A DNA stretch of 64,000 bases from Pedobacter sp. MC2016-14 (lineage in GTDB: Bacteria; Bacteroidota; Bacteroidia; Sphingobacteriales; Sphingobacteriaceae). The position numbers were made by a program, and so were the translations under genes. Positions 7,927-17,874 of the stretch are shown here, one piece after another. The notes under the pieces are model-generated. The model did not search any database. It saw only the letters and a list, made by a program, of their open reading frames with translations, and was not told the origin of the DNA. The stretch lies in assembly GCF_020991475.1 (NCBI RefSeq), contig NZ_JAJMPA010000001.1, positions 1,798,001 to 1,862,000 of the forward strand, in the 5' to 3' direction. How positions within the stretch are numbered: the first letter of the stretch is position 1; each line of letters begins with the position of its first letter.

Positions 7927-10900
7927 ATGTATAAAAATTTTACTACTAAATCGGCTGGGCCTTCAGGCCACATCCGACAAATTTACCGTGTTATGCGTAT
8001 CACCACCATTTTCATGTTCGGTATTATGATGCAGGTCGCTGCCTCTTCATCAGCACAAAAAATTTCCATAAATAAGCGCAATGCTGATTTGGAGTCTGTA
8101 TTCAAATCTATTCGTGAACAAAGTGGCTATGACTTTGTATTCGATTTGAAAGTGATGGAAACTGCTAAGCCTGTTACCGTTAACCTTAGGGATGTAAGTG
8201 TGAGCGAAGTGTTAGACGTATGTTTTGCCAATCAAATGCTAACCTACGCTATTGAAGACAAGACCGTAATGGTAAGCAAAAAGAGTTTTGTGGGTAAAAT
8301 ATTGAATTACTTTCAAAGCATCGACGTATCGGGGAAGGTTTTGGATGAATCGGGAAACCCGCTTCCAGGAGTATCAATCAGAGTTAAAGGAACAGATAAA
8401 GTCATTTTATCAAGAGCTAACGGAGGTTTTTATTTAAACGTGGAAAATGAAAATGCCATATTAGTATTCAGTTTTGTAGGCTATAAAACCAAAGAATTAA
8501 ATGCCCGGGCGAAAATGGAGTTTAGAATGGAAACTGATCCCGCAAAGCTTGACGAAGTAATGGTGATTGGTTATGGAACCACAACCAAAAGGGTATCTAC
8601 AGGATCACAAACGGGGATTACCGCAAAAGATATTGAAAGACAGCCAGTAACCAACGTTCTGCAGGCCTTGCAGGGTAGAATGCCAGGAGTGGCCATTACA
8701 CAAACCAATGGACTTCCTGGTGCGGGTATTAATGTACAGATTAGGGGTATAAACTCAATAGGTAAGGGAAATGTTCCTTTGTATATTATTGACGGTGTGC
8801 CTTTTCTTTCTACGCCAATTAGTGGGGCGGCTTCGGTTACCGGAACTCCGGCTGCGAGTGTTGGACTTGCAGCAACATCAGCCGAAGGCCAAACCAGCCC
8901 TATGAATATCATAAACCCTTCGGATATAGAGAGTATTGATGTCCTGAAGGATGCTGATGCTACAGCAATCTACGGCTCAAGAGGAGCAAATGGTGTGATA
9001 TTAATTACCACCAAAAAAGGAAGAGCTGGTAAAACCCAGTTTTCTGTAAACGCAAATACAGGCATGTCTAAAGTAGCAAACTATGTAGAGTTGTTAAGCA
9101 CGGATGAATATCTGGCCCTGAGGCGAAAAGCATTTGCTAATAACCCTGCTGCCGTCATGGCTGGGAACGTAGATTTAACCTGGGATCCGAATGTCAATCA
9201 AAATTTTCCTAAAATTTTACTTGGGAATACCGCCCGTACCCATGATATTACTTCAAATATATCTGGTGGAGATGTGCTTACAAACTTTTACCTGAGTGGA
9301 ACATTTCATAGAGAAACTAATATTTATCCGGGAGAACAGGCTTATCAGCGTGGGGGAGCGCATCTGAATTTTAATCATTCTTCATCAGATCAGAAATTTA
9401 GTTTGTCTGTATCTTCTACCTATTCTGCCGACCAGAATGATATTACGATCACCGAGCTTGCCAATTATGCTTATGTGTTGCCTCCTAACTTCCCATTGTA
9501 TAATGCTGATGGATCATTGTATTTTGCATCTGGCTTTAATAATCCCTTGGCTTTTCTTCTGCAAAGTAATGACGCCCGGGGTAGTAATTTTGTAACCAAT
9601 CTTGGCTTAAAGTATACAATTATAAAGGGATTGAATATCAGTAGCACTTTAGGTTATGGTAAAACGGATATGAGAACCAATTCTGTGCGCCCATTGGCTT
9701 CGTATGCCCTTTCGGCTACCAGAACCAGTGGCTCTGTAATCGAATCTTATGTTTACAGCAATAATTATATCTTTGAACCGCAGCTAACTTATAAATCGGC
9801 CCTTTGGAAAGGTAATCTTGAAGCACTGGTTGCTGGGTCATGGCAATTTAGACAGTCTAAGATACCATATAGTCTTAATGCTACAGATTTCTTATCGGAC
9901 GATTTCCTGTCTGATATTGGTTCTGCCAGAACTAAAACCGTTAGCAGTGGCTCGAATGAATATAAATACGCATCGGTATTCGGACGTTTAAATTACAATG
10001 TATTGAATAAATATATTGCCAATATGTCATTCAGACGAGACGGTTCTTCAAGGTTTGGGCCGAACAACCGTTTCGGTAATTTTGGTGCTGTTGGCGCGGC
10101 CTGGGTTTTTTCTGAGGAAAATTTGCTGAAGAATAAATTCAGTTGGTTTAGCTTTGGTAAGTTAAGAGGTAGTTACGGTATTGTTGGAAGTGACGAGATA
10201 GGTAACTATGCTTATTACGATAGCTATACTTCTGATCCTTATGTTTATAATGGCTCGACAGGCCTTCAGCCTAGCAGATTAGCCAACAACAACTATAAGT
10301 GGGAGGAAACAAAAAAACTGGAGGTCGCCATAGAACTGGGTTTTTTTAAGGATAGGTTGTCATTAACCGCTGCGACTTACAGAAACCGTACTTCAAACCA
10401 ACTCCTTGAATTTCCAATTAGTACACAGGCTGGTTTTCCGGGTTTCTCTTCTAACCTTGGTGCGGTGTTGCAAAATTCGGGTACGGAGTTTTCCCTGAAC
10501 AGTACCAATATTCAAAAAAAGGACTTCAAATGGACTTCAGCATTCAATATTTCCAAAAACAGAAACAAGCTGGTAGCATTCCCTAACATCGAAAAAACTG
10601 CTTATTACACCAGATATGTAGTTGGGAAACCTTTGTCAGTCTTATATGCACTGCAATTTGCCGGTATGAGTCCGACAACAGGGTTGCCCACTTATGCTGA
10701 TTTAAATGGAAGCGGGACTATAAGTACTGGCTTTGTGGATACCGGACGTGGAGATCAGTACTATGTTGGTACAGCTTATCCTAAGTTTTTTGGTGGATTA
10801 ACAAACTCCATCACTTATAAAGGCATCAATTTAGATTTCACTTTTCAGTTTGTTAAGCAGCTATCTAAAACGCTCATTGCTGCTACCAATTACCCTCCTG

Positions 10901-11265
10901 GTTATCCATATAATGCAGCGGCCTCAGTAATGAGAGACTACCTGGCTTTGGGTTCTCAGGATCAATTGGTTACTCAGGATGCGAGAAGTGTTCAAGGATC
11001 CGCAGCATATACAGCATTCTTAAATTATGCTTTGTCAGACCAGGTTTTTGTAGATGCTTCTTTCATAAAATTGAAAAATGCTAGTTTATCTTATGCCATT
11101 CCAGCCAAATTACTTTCCAAAATCAACGCACAGAATTTAAGGGTTTACGTTCAGGGACAGAATTTGTTTACCATCACCAAATACAAAGGTTATGATCCTG
11201 AGTCACAAGGCGCAGCTACCCCGCCACTCCGCACCATTTCTGCAGGTTTACAATTAACTTTTTAA
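7927..11265 (+). CDS. SusC/RagA TonB-dependent outer-membrane transporter, locus 1
   Basis: At 1112 residues this has the full signalling-SusC layout. A signal peptide ends near VAASSSAQ (about 45). An STN (secretin/TonB short N-terminal) domain spans about 46-118, the part that talks to FecR. A carboxypeptidase-D regulatory-like beta-sandwich spans about 134-210 (GKVLDESGNPLPGVSI). The TonB box/plug start is DEVMVIGYGT at about 202-215. The plug has SIDVLKDADATAIYGSRGANGV, and the rest is a beta-barrel ending in the aromatic LQLTF. Presence of the STN domain fits the FecI/FecR pair upstream. It should import a bulky ligand with its SusD lid (10 bases downstream). Neighbouring genes suggest a peptide or other non-glycan ligand. 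Confidence 0.95.
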   Translation: MYKNFTTKSAGPSGHIRQIYRVMRITTIFMFGIMMQVAASSSAQKISINKRNADLESVFKSIREQSGYDFVFDLKVMETAKPVTVNLRDVSVSEVLDVCFANQMLTYAIEDKTVMVSKKSFVGKILNYFQSIDVSGKVLDESGNPLPGVSIRVKGTDKVILSRANGGFYLNVENENAILVFSFVGYKTKELNARAKMEFRMETDPAKLDEVMVIGYGTTTKRVSTGSQTGITAKDIERQPVTNVLQALQGRMPGVAITQTNGLPGAGINVQIRGINSIGKGNVPLYIIDGVPFLSTPISGAASVTGTPAASVGLAATSAEGQTSPMNIINPSDIESIDVLKDADATAIYGSRGANGVILITTKKGRAGKTQFSVNANTGMSKVANYVELLSTDEYLALRRKAFANNPAAVMAGNVDLTWDPNVNQNFPKILLGNTARTHDITSNISGGDVLTNFYLSGTFHRETNIYPGEQAYQRGGAHLNFNHSSSDQKFSLSVSSTYSADQNDITITELANYAYVLPPNFPLYNADGSLYFASGFNNPLAFLLQSNDARGSNFVTNLGLKYTIIKGLNISSTLGYGKTDMRTNSVRPLASYALSATRTSGSVIESYVYSNNYIFEPQLTYKSALWKGNLEALVAGSWQFRQSKIPYSLNATDFLSDDFLSDIGSARTKTVSSGSNEYKYASVFGRLNYNVLNKYIANMSFRRDGSSRFGPNNRFGNFGAVGAAWVFSEENLLKNKFSWFSFGKLRGSYGIVGSDEIGNYAYYDSYTSDPYVYNGSTGLQPSRLANNNYKWEETKKLEVAIELGFFKDRLSLTAATYRNRTSNQLLEFPISTQAGFPGFSSNLGAVLQNSGTEFSLNSTNIQKKDFKWTSAFNISKNRNKLVAFPNIEKTAYYTRYVVGKPLSVLYALQFAGMSPTTGLPTYADLNGSGTISTGFVDTGRGDQYYVGTAYPKFFGGLTNSITYKGINLDFTFQFVKQLSKTLIAATNYPPGYPYNAAASVMRDYLALGSQDQLVTQDARSVQGSAAYTAFLNYALSDQVFVDASFIKLKNASLSYAIPAKLLSKINAQNLRVYVQGQNLFTITKYKGYDPESQGAATPPLRTISAGLQLTF

Positions 11266-11275
11266 TCTACGAAAA

Positions 11276-12667
11276 ATGAAAGCTAAAATATTCAAATTTA
11301 CCATAGGCCTGTTTGCAATTGTTTTTATGGGTTGCGAAAAGATGATTGAAATCAATTCCCCCTTGAATGAAACTCCTTCTGCAGGTGTTTATACCACAGA
11401 TAAAATAGCACTCTCTGCACTTTCTGGAATGTACGGGCGTTTTTCGCAGACTTCTTTCCAGACTACTGGTCTGCCAGTTTATACCTCTTTAATGGCAGAT
11501 GATCTCCGTTACCTGGCGACAGTTACAGCTCCGCAAGAATATAACACCAATACCTATACTGCATTAACTGCGTCTGCAGAGCCATTTACAGAGTTTTACC
11601 AAGTGATTTACCGTACCAATGCCATTATCGAGGGTTTGACCACATATGCTGGAACATCTGCGGCTATCAATAAACAATTGATAGCCGAGGCCAAACTGAT
11701 GCGGGGTTATGCCTATTTTATATTGGTTAATTTTTATGGTGAGGTGCCACTGGTTTTGCAGACCGATGCTAACGTTACAGCCTATTTGCCCAGGGAGACG
11801 GTAGCAAATATCTATAAACAAATTATCTCCGACCTAATCGATGCCAAGGCTAATCTCCGTTCGGATTATTCTTTTACAAATGGAGACAGATTAGGTGTAA
11901 ATAAGTTTACAGCAGCGGCCTTACTGGCCAGGGTATATCTTTATACTGGTAACTATTCTATGGCAGAGGAAAATTCGACCGAAGTTATTCAGGCGACTAA
12001 TTTATACACTATGGTTTCTACGGCTACCATGGGAACAGCTTTATTTGTTAAAAATAGTTCAGAAAGTATTTGGCAACTTCCACAGCCTGTGTCAGCGACA
12101 AATCAATACACTGTAGAAGGGTCAGTTTTCTTACCAAGCTCAAATACCGTAGCTGCATTATTTTATCAATTGCAGCCGTCTTTCCTCAGTATTTTTACCG
12201 GAACAGACAGACGCCGTACCTTGTGGATGAGGGATCTGACCATTGCGGGAAACCAATACGTTGTTCCCGCAAAATTCAAGTACCGTACTCATTCAGAGGC
12301 CCTGGCGGCAAACGTTACCGAATCGCAGATCATCCTGCGTTTGGCGGAACAATACTTAATCCGTGCTGAAGCGAGGGTGAGGATAGGTACGAATATCAGC
12401 GGAGCATTGACCGATTTGAACGTAACGAGGTTAAGAGCGGATATTCCAGCCCTTACTACAACTAACCCCTCAGTACTACTGGACGAAATTGCCTTGGAAT
12501 ACCGAAAAGAATTTTTCTGTGAACAGGCTTTCAGATGGTTTAATTTGAAACGGACAGGACAGGCAGATGTTGTTTTACCACTATTAAAACCTACCTGGAA
12601 ACCAGAAGCCAAATTTTATCCAATTGCCCAATCCATTATTAACAATAACCCGAACTTGATAAAATAG
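11276..12667 (+). CDS. SusD/RagB surface lipoprotein, locus 1
   Basis: This 463-residue lipoprotein has a lipobox ending at Cys20 (FMGC), then SusD features: an NTYTALTASAEPFTEFYQVIYRTNAIIEG segment in pieces typical of the SusD N-terminal domain, EAKLMRGYAYFILVNFYGEVPLV with the TPR-like helices, and a C-terminal EIALEYRKEFFCEQAFRWFNLKR block followed by FYPI. It forms the ligand-capturing lid on the SusC channel encoded 10 bases upstream. SusD proteins from different loci bind very different ligands, so specificity cannot be read here. Confidence 0.95.
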   Translation: MKAKIFKFTIGLFAIVFMGCEKMIEINSPLNETPSAGVYTTDKIALSALSGMYGRFSQTSFQTTGLPVYTSLMADDLRYLATVTAPQEYNTNTYTALTASAEPFTEFYQVIYRTNAIIEGLTTYAGTSAAINKQLIAEAKLMRGYAYFILVNFYGEVPLVLQTDANVTAYLPRETVANIYKQIISDLIDAKANLRSDYSFTNGDRLGVNKFTAAALLARVYLYTGNYSMAEENSTEVIQATNLYTMVSTATMGTALFVKNSSESIWQLPQPVSATNQYTVEGSVFLPSSNTVAALFYQLQPSFLSIFTGTDRRRTLWMRDLTIAGNQYVVPAKFKYRTHSEALAANVTESQIILRLAEQYLIRAEARVRIGTNISGALTDLNVTRLRADIPALTTTNPSVLLDEIALEYRKEFFCEQAFRWFNLKRTGQADVVLPLLKPTWKPEAKFYPIAQSIINNNPNLIK

Positions 12668-12685
12668 TCTGGATAAAAAATCAAC

Positions 12686-15253
12686 ATGAACAACAAATTT
12701 ATTAAATATGCTCCCAAACGCTTGAGTTTGGGAGTAATGTTAACCTGTCTGATTTTGGGTATCAGTTCTTGTGTATTGGTAAAAAAGAAGCCCGCTAAAA
12801 ACAAGGCTTCAGTGACTGGCAATCCAATTGTGGCCAGACCTAAGGCCGATAGTATCAAAAATGCGATGAAACCTTATAAGGAAATCATCACAAGTAAAGC
12901 CCTTACACAGCCAGGATTGATGACGGTACACAAGGTTGCTGAAAAGTACTTTTTCGAAATTCCAAAAAAGATATTAAAAAAGGATATCCTGGTGGTTACC
13001 CGTTTAAGTGGGTCTACCCCAGGTGCGGGCAATTTTGGTGGTGAGGAAATTGGCAGGAGAATGATTTATTGGGAACAAGGCCCGGATAACAGGCTTTTCT
13101 TAAGAGTTGCTGCACAAGTGAGTATAGCCGATTCTACAGATATGATTGCTAAGGCAGTAAGTAACTCAAACTTAAATCCCATTATGGCTTCTTTCCCAAT
13201 CAAGGCACTTGGAAAAGATTCTTCTTCATTAGTGATTGAGGTAACGGATTTCCTTTTGAGTGAAAACCCCCTGGTAACTTTTAATCCTGAAAGCAAGAAA
13301 AGTTATGGTCTGGGAACACCGGCAGCAGATCGTTCTTATGTGAGGAGCGTTAAGTCATTTCCAATCAACACGGAAGTTAGAACGATTAGAACGTATAATG
13401 CCGCAGGTGGGAACTTACCTGCTGCGGTTATTGCGGGGGCGCTTACCCTTGAAATCAACGCTTCATTTTTATTGTTGCCGGAAACGCCGATGGTTAAACG
13501 ATATGCTGATCCAAGGGTGGGGTATTTTGTGAACAGCTACAACAAATTTTCGGATGAGCAACAAGCAGTAAAACAAGAAGTATTTGTTAACCGCTGGCGG
13601 CTTGAAGTGAAGGATAAAGACCTGGACAAATATAAAAGAGGTGAGTTAGTAGAACCCAAAAAACAAATTATTTATTACATTGATCCGGCCACGCCAAAAA
13701 AATGGAGACCATACCTGATTGCTGGTATAAATGATTGGCAAAAAGCATTTGAACAAGCGGGCTTCAAAAATGCGATTGTAGGTAAGGAATGGCCGGAAAG
13801 TGATACCACCATGAGCCTGGAAGATGCCAGATATTCTGTTGTCCGGTATTTTGCGTCGTCCAATGCGAATGCCTATGGACCAAACGTATCGGATCCTAGA
13901 AGTGGTGAAATATTAGAAAGCCATATTGGATGGTACCATAATGTGATGACATTGGTGCACAATTGGTACATGATCCAATGCGCAGCTGTAGATCCTCGTG
14001 CCAGAAAAAATAAATTTGATGACGAACTGATGGGACAGCTCATTCGCTTTATTTCCTCACATGAAGTAGGACATACGCTAGGTTTGAGGCATAACATGGG
14101 GGCAAGTAGCACGGTACCTGTTGAAAAGCTTAGAGATAAGGCCTGGGTAGAAGCACATGGGCATACACCATCTATTATGGATTACGCCCGTTTTAACTAT
14201 GTGGCGCAACCAGAAGATGGAATCTCTGAAAAAGGCCTTTTTCCCAGGATTAACGATTATGATAAATGGGCAATTGAATGGGGATACCATGTTTTTGCAA
14301 ATGTTGAGGATGCGGAAGTTGAAAGGAAATTGCTTAACGTGATGACCAGGGATAGCCTTGCAAACAATAAGCGGTTATGGTTCTCTGGCGAAGGAAGGGA
14401 TTATGATCCAAGGTCTCAATCTGAAGATTTGGGCGATGACCCAATCAAGGCGAGTTTATACGGTATCAAAAACCTGAAACGCATTGTACCTAATTTGGTA
14501 GCCTGGACACGCGAAGAAGGGGAGGATTACACACAATTGACAACAATGTACAAAGCCGCTGTGGGTCAATTGGACAGATATGCAAGCCATGTTTTAAAGA
14601 ATATGGGTGGCGTAATGGTGACCGAAAAATTATCTGATCAAACTGGGGCAATTTATCAACCAGTTAGCCTTGCCAGGCAGAAAGCATCTATTCAATTTTT
14701 TAACGAGCAGATATTCAAGACACCAACTTGGTTATTGGATAAGAATATCCTCAACAAAATTGAGCCGGGATATAGTGGGAATAGTGTGCAACGTATGCAG
14801 CAGGAAATTGTTGCCGCAGTTACTTCTCAATCCCGGTTGTACCGGATGATGATCAATCAAAGGGATTACGGTAAAGGCACGTATTCTCCGTCTGAATGGT
14901 TGACAGATTTAAAGAAGGGTATTTTTGCTGAAATTTACACTGGCGCTGCGGCAGATGACTATCGTAAAACACTACAAAAAATGTACGTGGGTAGTATTAT
15001 AACCATGTATAACAAGCGATTTGCGCTTCAAGGATCAATTGATAACATTCTGGCATCCCTGGCGCCAACAGATGTTTTACTCTATTCAAATGTGAAGGCC
15101 CTGGGTTTCGCACATTTAAGGGAATTGAGAAGGGACATTGGTAATGGAATACCTAAGACTAAAGATAAAGACACAAAAATACATTTGGAGTACTTAAAGC
15201 AAATGCTGGATAAGATTATCAATGAATCGCCAATACCAGGCTTGAATTACTAA
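12686..15253 (+). CDS. zinc-dependent metalloprotease lipoprotein (DUF5118/DUF5117/DUF4953 type)
   Basis: The 855-residue product has a lipobox with Cys29 (LGISSC) followed by basic residues. The N-terminal 400 residues match the DUF5118 and DUF5117 architecture (a KDILVVTRLSG segment and a long beta-rich region). The catalytic part has the extended metzincin signature HEVGHTLGLRH at 459-469, giving three zinc ligands His459, His463 and His469 with Glu460 as base, and a Met-turn candidate at Met498 (SIMDYARF). The C-terminal DUF4953-like region completes it. It lies 18 bases after susD in the same orientation, so it is probably surface- or periplasm-located and supplies peptides for the transporter, or trims imported ones. 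Protease function is strong by motif; substrate unknown. Confidence 0.9.
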   Translation: MNNKFIKYAPKRLSLGVMLTCLILGISSCVLVKKKPAKNKASVTGNPIVARPKADSIKNAMKPYKEIITSKALTQPGLMTVHKVAEKYFFEIPKKILKKDILVVTRLSGSTPGAGNFGGEEIGRRMIYWEQGPDNRLFLRVAAQVSIADSTDMIAKAVSNSNLNPIMASFPIKALGKDSSSLVIEVTDFLLSENPLVTFNPESKKSYGLGTPAADRSYVRSVKSFPINTEVRTIRTYNAAGGNLPAAVIAGALTLEINASFLLLPETPMVKRYADPRVGYFVNSYNKFSDEQQAVKQEVFVNRWRLEVKDKDLDKYKRGELVEPKKQIIYYIDPATPKKWRPYLIAGINDWQKAFEQAGFKNAIVGKEWPESDTTMSLEDARYSVVRYFASSNANAYGPNVSDPRSGEILESHIGWYHNVMTLVHNWYMIQCAAVDPRARKNKFDDELMGQLIRFISSHEVGHTLGLRHNMGASSTVPVEKLRDKAWVEAHGHTPSIMDYARFNYVAQPEDGISEKGLFPRINDYDKWAIEWGYHVFANVEDAEVERKLLNVMTRDSLANNKRLWFSGEGRDYDPRSQSEDLGDDPIKASLYGIKNLKRIVPNLVAWTREEGEDYTQLTTMYKAAVGQLDRYASHVLKNMGGVMVTEKLSDQTGAIYQPVSLARQKASIQFFNEQIFKTPTWLLDKNILNKIEPGYSGNSVQRMQQEIVAAVTSQSRLYRMMINQRDYGKGTYSPSEWLTDLKKGIFAEIYTGAAADDYRKTLQKMYVGSIITMYNKRFALQGSIDNILASLAPTDVLLYSNVKALGFAHLRELRRDIGNGIPKTKDKDTKIHLEYLKQMLDKIINESPIPGLNY

Positions 15254-15286
15254 TACGCTTTCTAAAAAATAAATAGTAATAATTTG

Positions 15287-15316
15287 AAACGCAGCCGGTG
15301 GATGCCACTGCGTTTT
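15287..15316 (+). terminator. hairpin with short T tract between metalloprotease and amidohydrolase genes
   Basis: AAACGCA (15287-15293) pairs with TGCGTTT (15309-15315), with an inner GTGG/CCAC pair around ATG, followed by T to 15316. It may be a weak terminator or attenuator that lowers expression of the amidohydrolase gene, whose ATG is 21 bases later. Confidence 0.5.
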
Positions 15317-15336
15317 CATTATTTAATCAAGAATGT

Positions 15337-16584
15337 ATGAAATCAAAAATAAAGTCACTCTTCATATTTACGTTTTTTTTCCTTTTGTGCAGACAGGCGG
15401 CTTCAGCGGCTAATACAGATACCAGCTTGCTGATTTTGAAAAACGTAAATGTACTGGACGTCAATACAGGTAAATATCTGAAAGGGAGGAATGTTGCCAT
15501 CTCGCAGGGAAGAATTCTGAGTATTGATGCTGGTAAAAAGATTTGGAAAAATGCTAAAGTAGTGGATCTGTCGGGCAAATATCTTATTCCCGGGTTAATA
15601 GATGGCCATGTCCATGTTTCTGCCCATAAAAAGAATAACATGGAAAACACTTACAGCCATTTAAATTACTATTTGCGCCATGGCGTAACCTCTGTTAGGG
15701 ACGCTTCGGGAGATGGTGCGTCGTTACTAGCTGCGCAACGTGCCATTAATAATGGTGAGCGGCGGGGGGCAAGCGTATATTTTGCAGCCTTGATGGCTGG
15801 TGACTGGTATTTTAACAGAGACCTAAACTTAAGAAAGGACCCCTATTTGCCATGGGAACAGCTGGTCACCGAAAAAACCAATTTGGATAGTGCCATGCGT
15901 GTGGCAAAGGCTTGCGGGGCAACAGGTGTTAAACTATATCATTCATTTGATAAGGTGTTATTGCCTAAAGTTGTTGCCTCAGCGAAAGCTCAGGGACTTA
16001 AAACCTGGGGACATGTGATGATGTATCCAGCTAATCCCATTGACGTAGCTTCATCTGGTGTTGAAGTACTTTCGCATGTTTTTATGCTGGAGAATTTGGT
16101 AACCGATACTTTGTTTTTAAAAAGGAAAACGCCCATTAGTTATAAAGATAGTGTGATCAATAATTTTGATGTCAAACCTTTCTGCGATATTATGAAAGCC
16201 AATAATAGTATACTTGATGCTACACTTTGCGTCTCTGAGGAACGTGACCCTTGGATTTTCACATTGTTGAAAAAGATCTACAAAGAAGGTGTGGCCATAA
16301 GTGCTGGAACTGATCAGATCGTAGATCTTAAAAGACCTTATCCCAGGTTGCTGGATGAGTTGGAATCCTTTGTTGAAAAATGTGGTTTTAGTCCTATCGA
16401 TGCGCTTAGATCCGCAACTATTGTTTCTTCGAGAGTAATTGGTCAGGAGAAAAATATAGGAACTATTGAAAATGGTAAAGTAGCAGACCTGCTGGTATTA
16501 AATGGTGATCCGTTAATTGATATGAGGAAACTTAGGGATATCAATATGGTTATTAAATTTGGTAAGATCGTAGATATAAAGTAG
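15337..16584 (+). CDS. secreted imidazolonepropionase-like amidohydrolase
   Basis: I start this at the ATG at 15337, which gives a clean signal peptide (MKSKIKSLFIFTFFFLLCRQ, cleavage around ASA-A), rather than at the open frame from 15298, which lies inside the upstream hairpin. The 415-residue product is a metal-dependent amidohydrolase: His91 and His93 in DGHVH, a probable carboxylated lysine Lys199 (GVKLYH), His226 (WGHVM), His247 (LSHVF) and Asp326 (AGTDQ), the usual binuclear set. The C-terminal end has GTIENGKVADLLVLNGDPL, typical of the family. Exported members include dipeptidases and hydrolases of cyclic amides. Following a metalloprotease, a peptidase role is plausible but inferred. 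Confidence 0.85.
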   Translation: MKSKIKSLFIFTFFFLLCRQAASAANTDTSLLILKNVNVLDVNTGKYLKGRNVAISQGRILSIDAGKKIWKNAKVVDLSGKYLIPGLIDGHVHVSAHKKNNMENTYSHLNYYLRHGVTSVRDASGDGASLLAAQRAINNGERRGASVYFAALMAGDWYFNRDLNLRKDPYLPWEQLVTEKTNLDSAMRVAKACGATGVKLYHSFDKVLLPKVVASAKAQGLKTWGHVMMYPANPIDVASSGVEVLSHVFMLENLVTDTLFLKRKTPISYKDSVINNFDVKPFCDIMKANNSILDATLCVSEERDPWIFTLLKKIYKEGVAISAGTDQIVDLKRPYPRLLDELESFVEKCGFSPIDALRSATIVSSRVIGQEKNIGTIENGKVADLLVLNGDPLIDMRKLRDINMVIKFGKIVDIK

Positions 16585-16636
16585 GCATTGTAAACCCTGT
16601 TTAGAAGTACACCATAAATCTTTTAATAAATTAGAT

Positions 16637-17752
16637 ATGAAAAATATTTCACTAAAAGCGGCCAGGCTTATACTGGCTTTAACTTTTCTTTGCTGCATGC
16701 TGTTTATTGCCCTAACTTCTGCATTCAAAGCCGATGGCTATGTGATTGAGGGAAATATTATTGCTCCGGATGGAGAGAAAGTATGGATCAGTTACGAATA
16801 TTCGGGTAAGAAGTTTTTAGATTCCGCTGTAGTCAAAAACAACAAGGTCTTGCTTAAGGGCAGCTTGCCAGAAACGGTGTTGTGTACACTGAGCAACTCG
16901 TCCAATCAACAATCGAAGGTTATTTTACTGCAAAATGAGCATGTCAGGTTAATTGGTACTATGGCCAAATTTTACTATGCTGAAGTTTCAGGAGCTGCTG
17001 AAGATGCACTTTTCAACAAATTTAACAAGAAGAAATTCGTGCTAACCGGAGACTATAGAAAGGAGTTAGAAGCCAGTTCAACAGACTTTCACGATAGAGC
17101 AAGCCGCGTTTACCTTGATTTCCAACGCCGGCTTGATAGCTTAACGTTGGCCTTTGTAAAAGAAAATCCCAATGCTACTGCAGCTTCAATTGCCATTATT
17201 GGCAGTCACATGAACAGTACCAATGTACTGAAGGCAGAAGCTTGTTACGCGCAGCTAACTGGCCTTGCAAAACGTGGCTATTATGCAAAACGTATTAAGG
17301 CCTTTATTGATGCCTCTAAAGCCATTACCGTTGGTAAACAAGCTCCTAACTTTATATTAACAGATCTGGATGGCAAGACCTTTGAGCTTAGTAAATATAG
17401 GGGAAAGTATTTGTTTATAGATTTTTGGGCGAGCTGGTGTAAGCCATGTCGTGAGGAACATCCTTTGCTTAAAAAGTTAAATGCAGCTTATAAGGATCAG
17501 AACATACTGTTTGTGAGTATTTCAATGGAAGCAAGTGAAAAAAACTGGCGCCAGGCAGTAGCTGATGATGGCTTAAGCTGGATACAATTGAATGATCCGG
17601 GTGCATTGAAAGGCAGCTTAGCGAAAAGCTACTCTGTAATGGCATTACCTTGTAACTTTATTTTAGATCCTAATGGCAAGATCATCGCAACCAAGGCCAG
17701 GGGACAGGAATTGAGTGATTTCCTGCTAGAATTATTCAGTAAAAGCAAATAG
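16637..17752 (+). CDS. TlpA/ResA-type thioredoxin-like protein with DUF4369-like N-terminus, locus 1
   Basis: This 371-residue protein has an N-terminal hydrophobic segment (about 10-32, signal or anchor), a beta-rich DUF4369-like domain (about 36-130, GYVIEGNIIAPDGEKVWISY), a helical linker, and a thioredoxin fold from about 232. The active site is C268-K-P-C271 in FWASWCKPCREEHP, with the cis-proline loop at MALPCNFILD; an extra Cys sits next to that proline. It should be a periplasmic disulfide reductase. It is the last gene of locus 1, 52 bases after the amidohydrolase, and is kin to three genes in locus 2. Confidence 0.88.
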   Translation: MKNISLKAARLILALTFLCCMLFIALTSAFKADGYVIEGNIIAPDGEKVWISYEYSGKKFLDSAVVKNNKVLLKGSLPETVLCTLSNSSNQQSKVILLQNEHVRLIGTMAKFYYAEVSGAAEDALFNKFNKKKFVLTGDYRKELEASSTDFHDRASRVYLDFQRRLDSLTLAFVKENPNATAASIAIIGSHMNSTNVLKAEACYAQLTGLAKRGYYAKRIKAFIDASKAITVGKQAPNFILTDLDGKTFELSKYRGKYLFIDFWASWCKPCREEHPLLKKLNAAYKDQNILFVSISMEASEKNWRQAVADDGLSWIQLNDPGALKGSLAKSYSVMALPCNFILDPNGKIIATKARGQELSDFLLELFSKSK

Positions 17753-17874
17753 TCAATCCATGTAAGTACTTTTATGTAGGTGTTTGGGCAACGCTGTTGA
17801 TTAGGTATCGTTTGGCATATTCTTCTTAATATTTTCTAATATTGATGAGAATATTCCTTATTTTTACTAATGCT

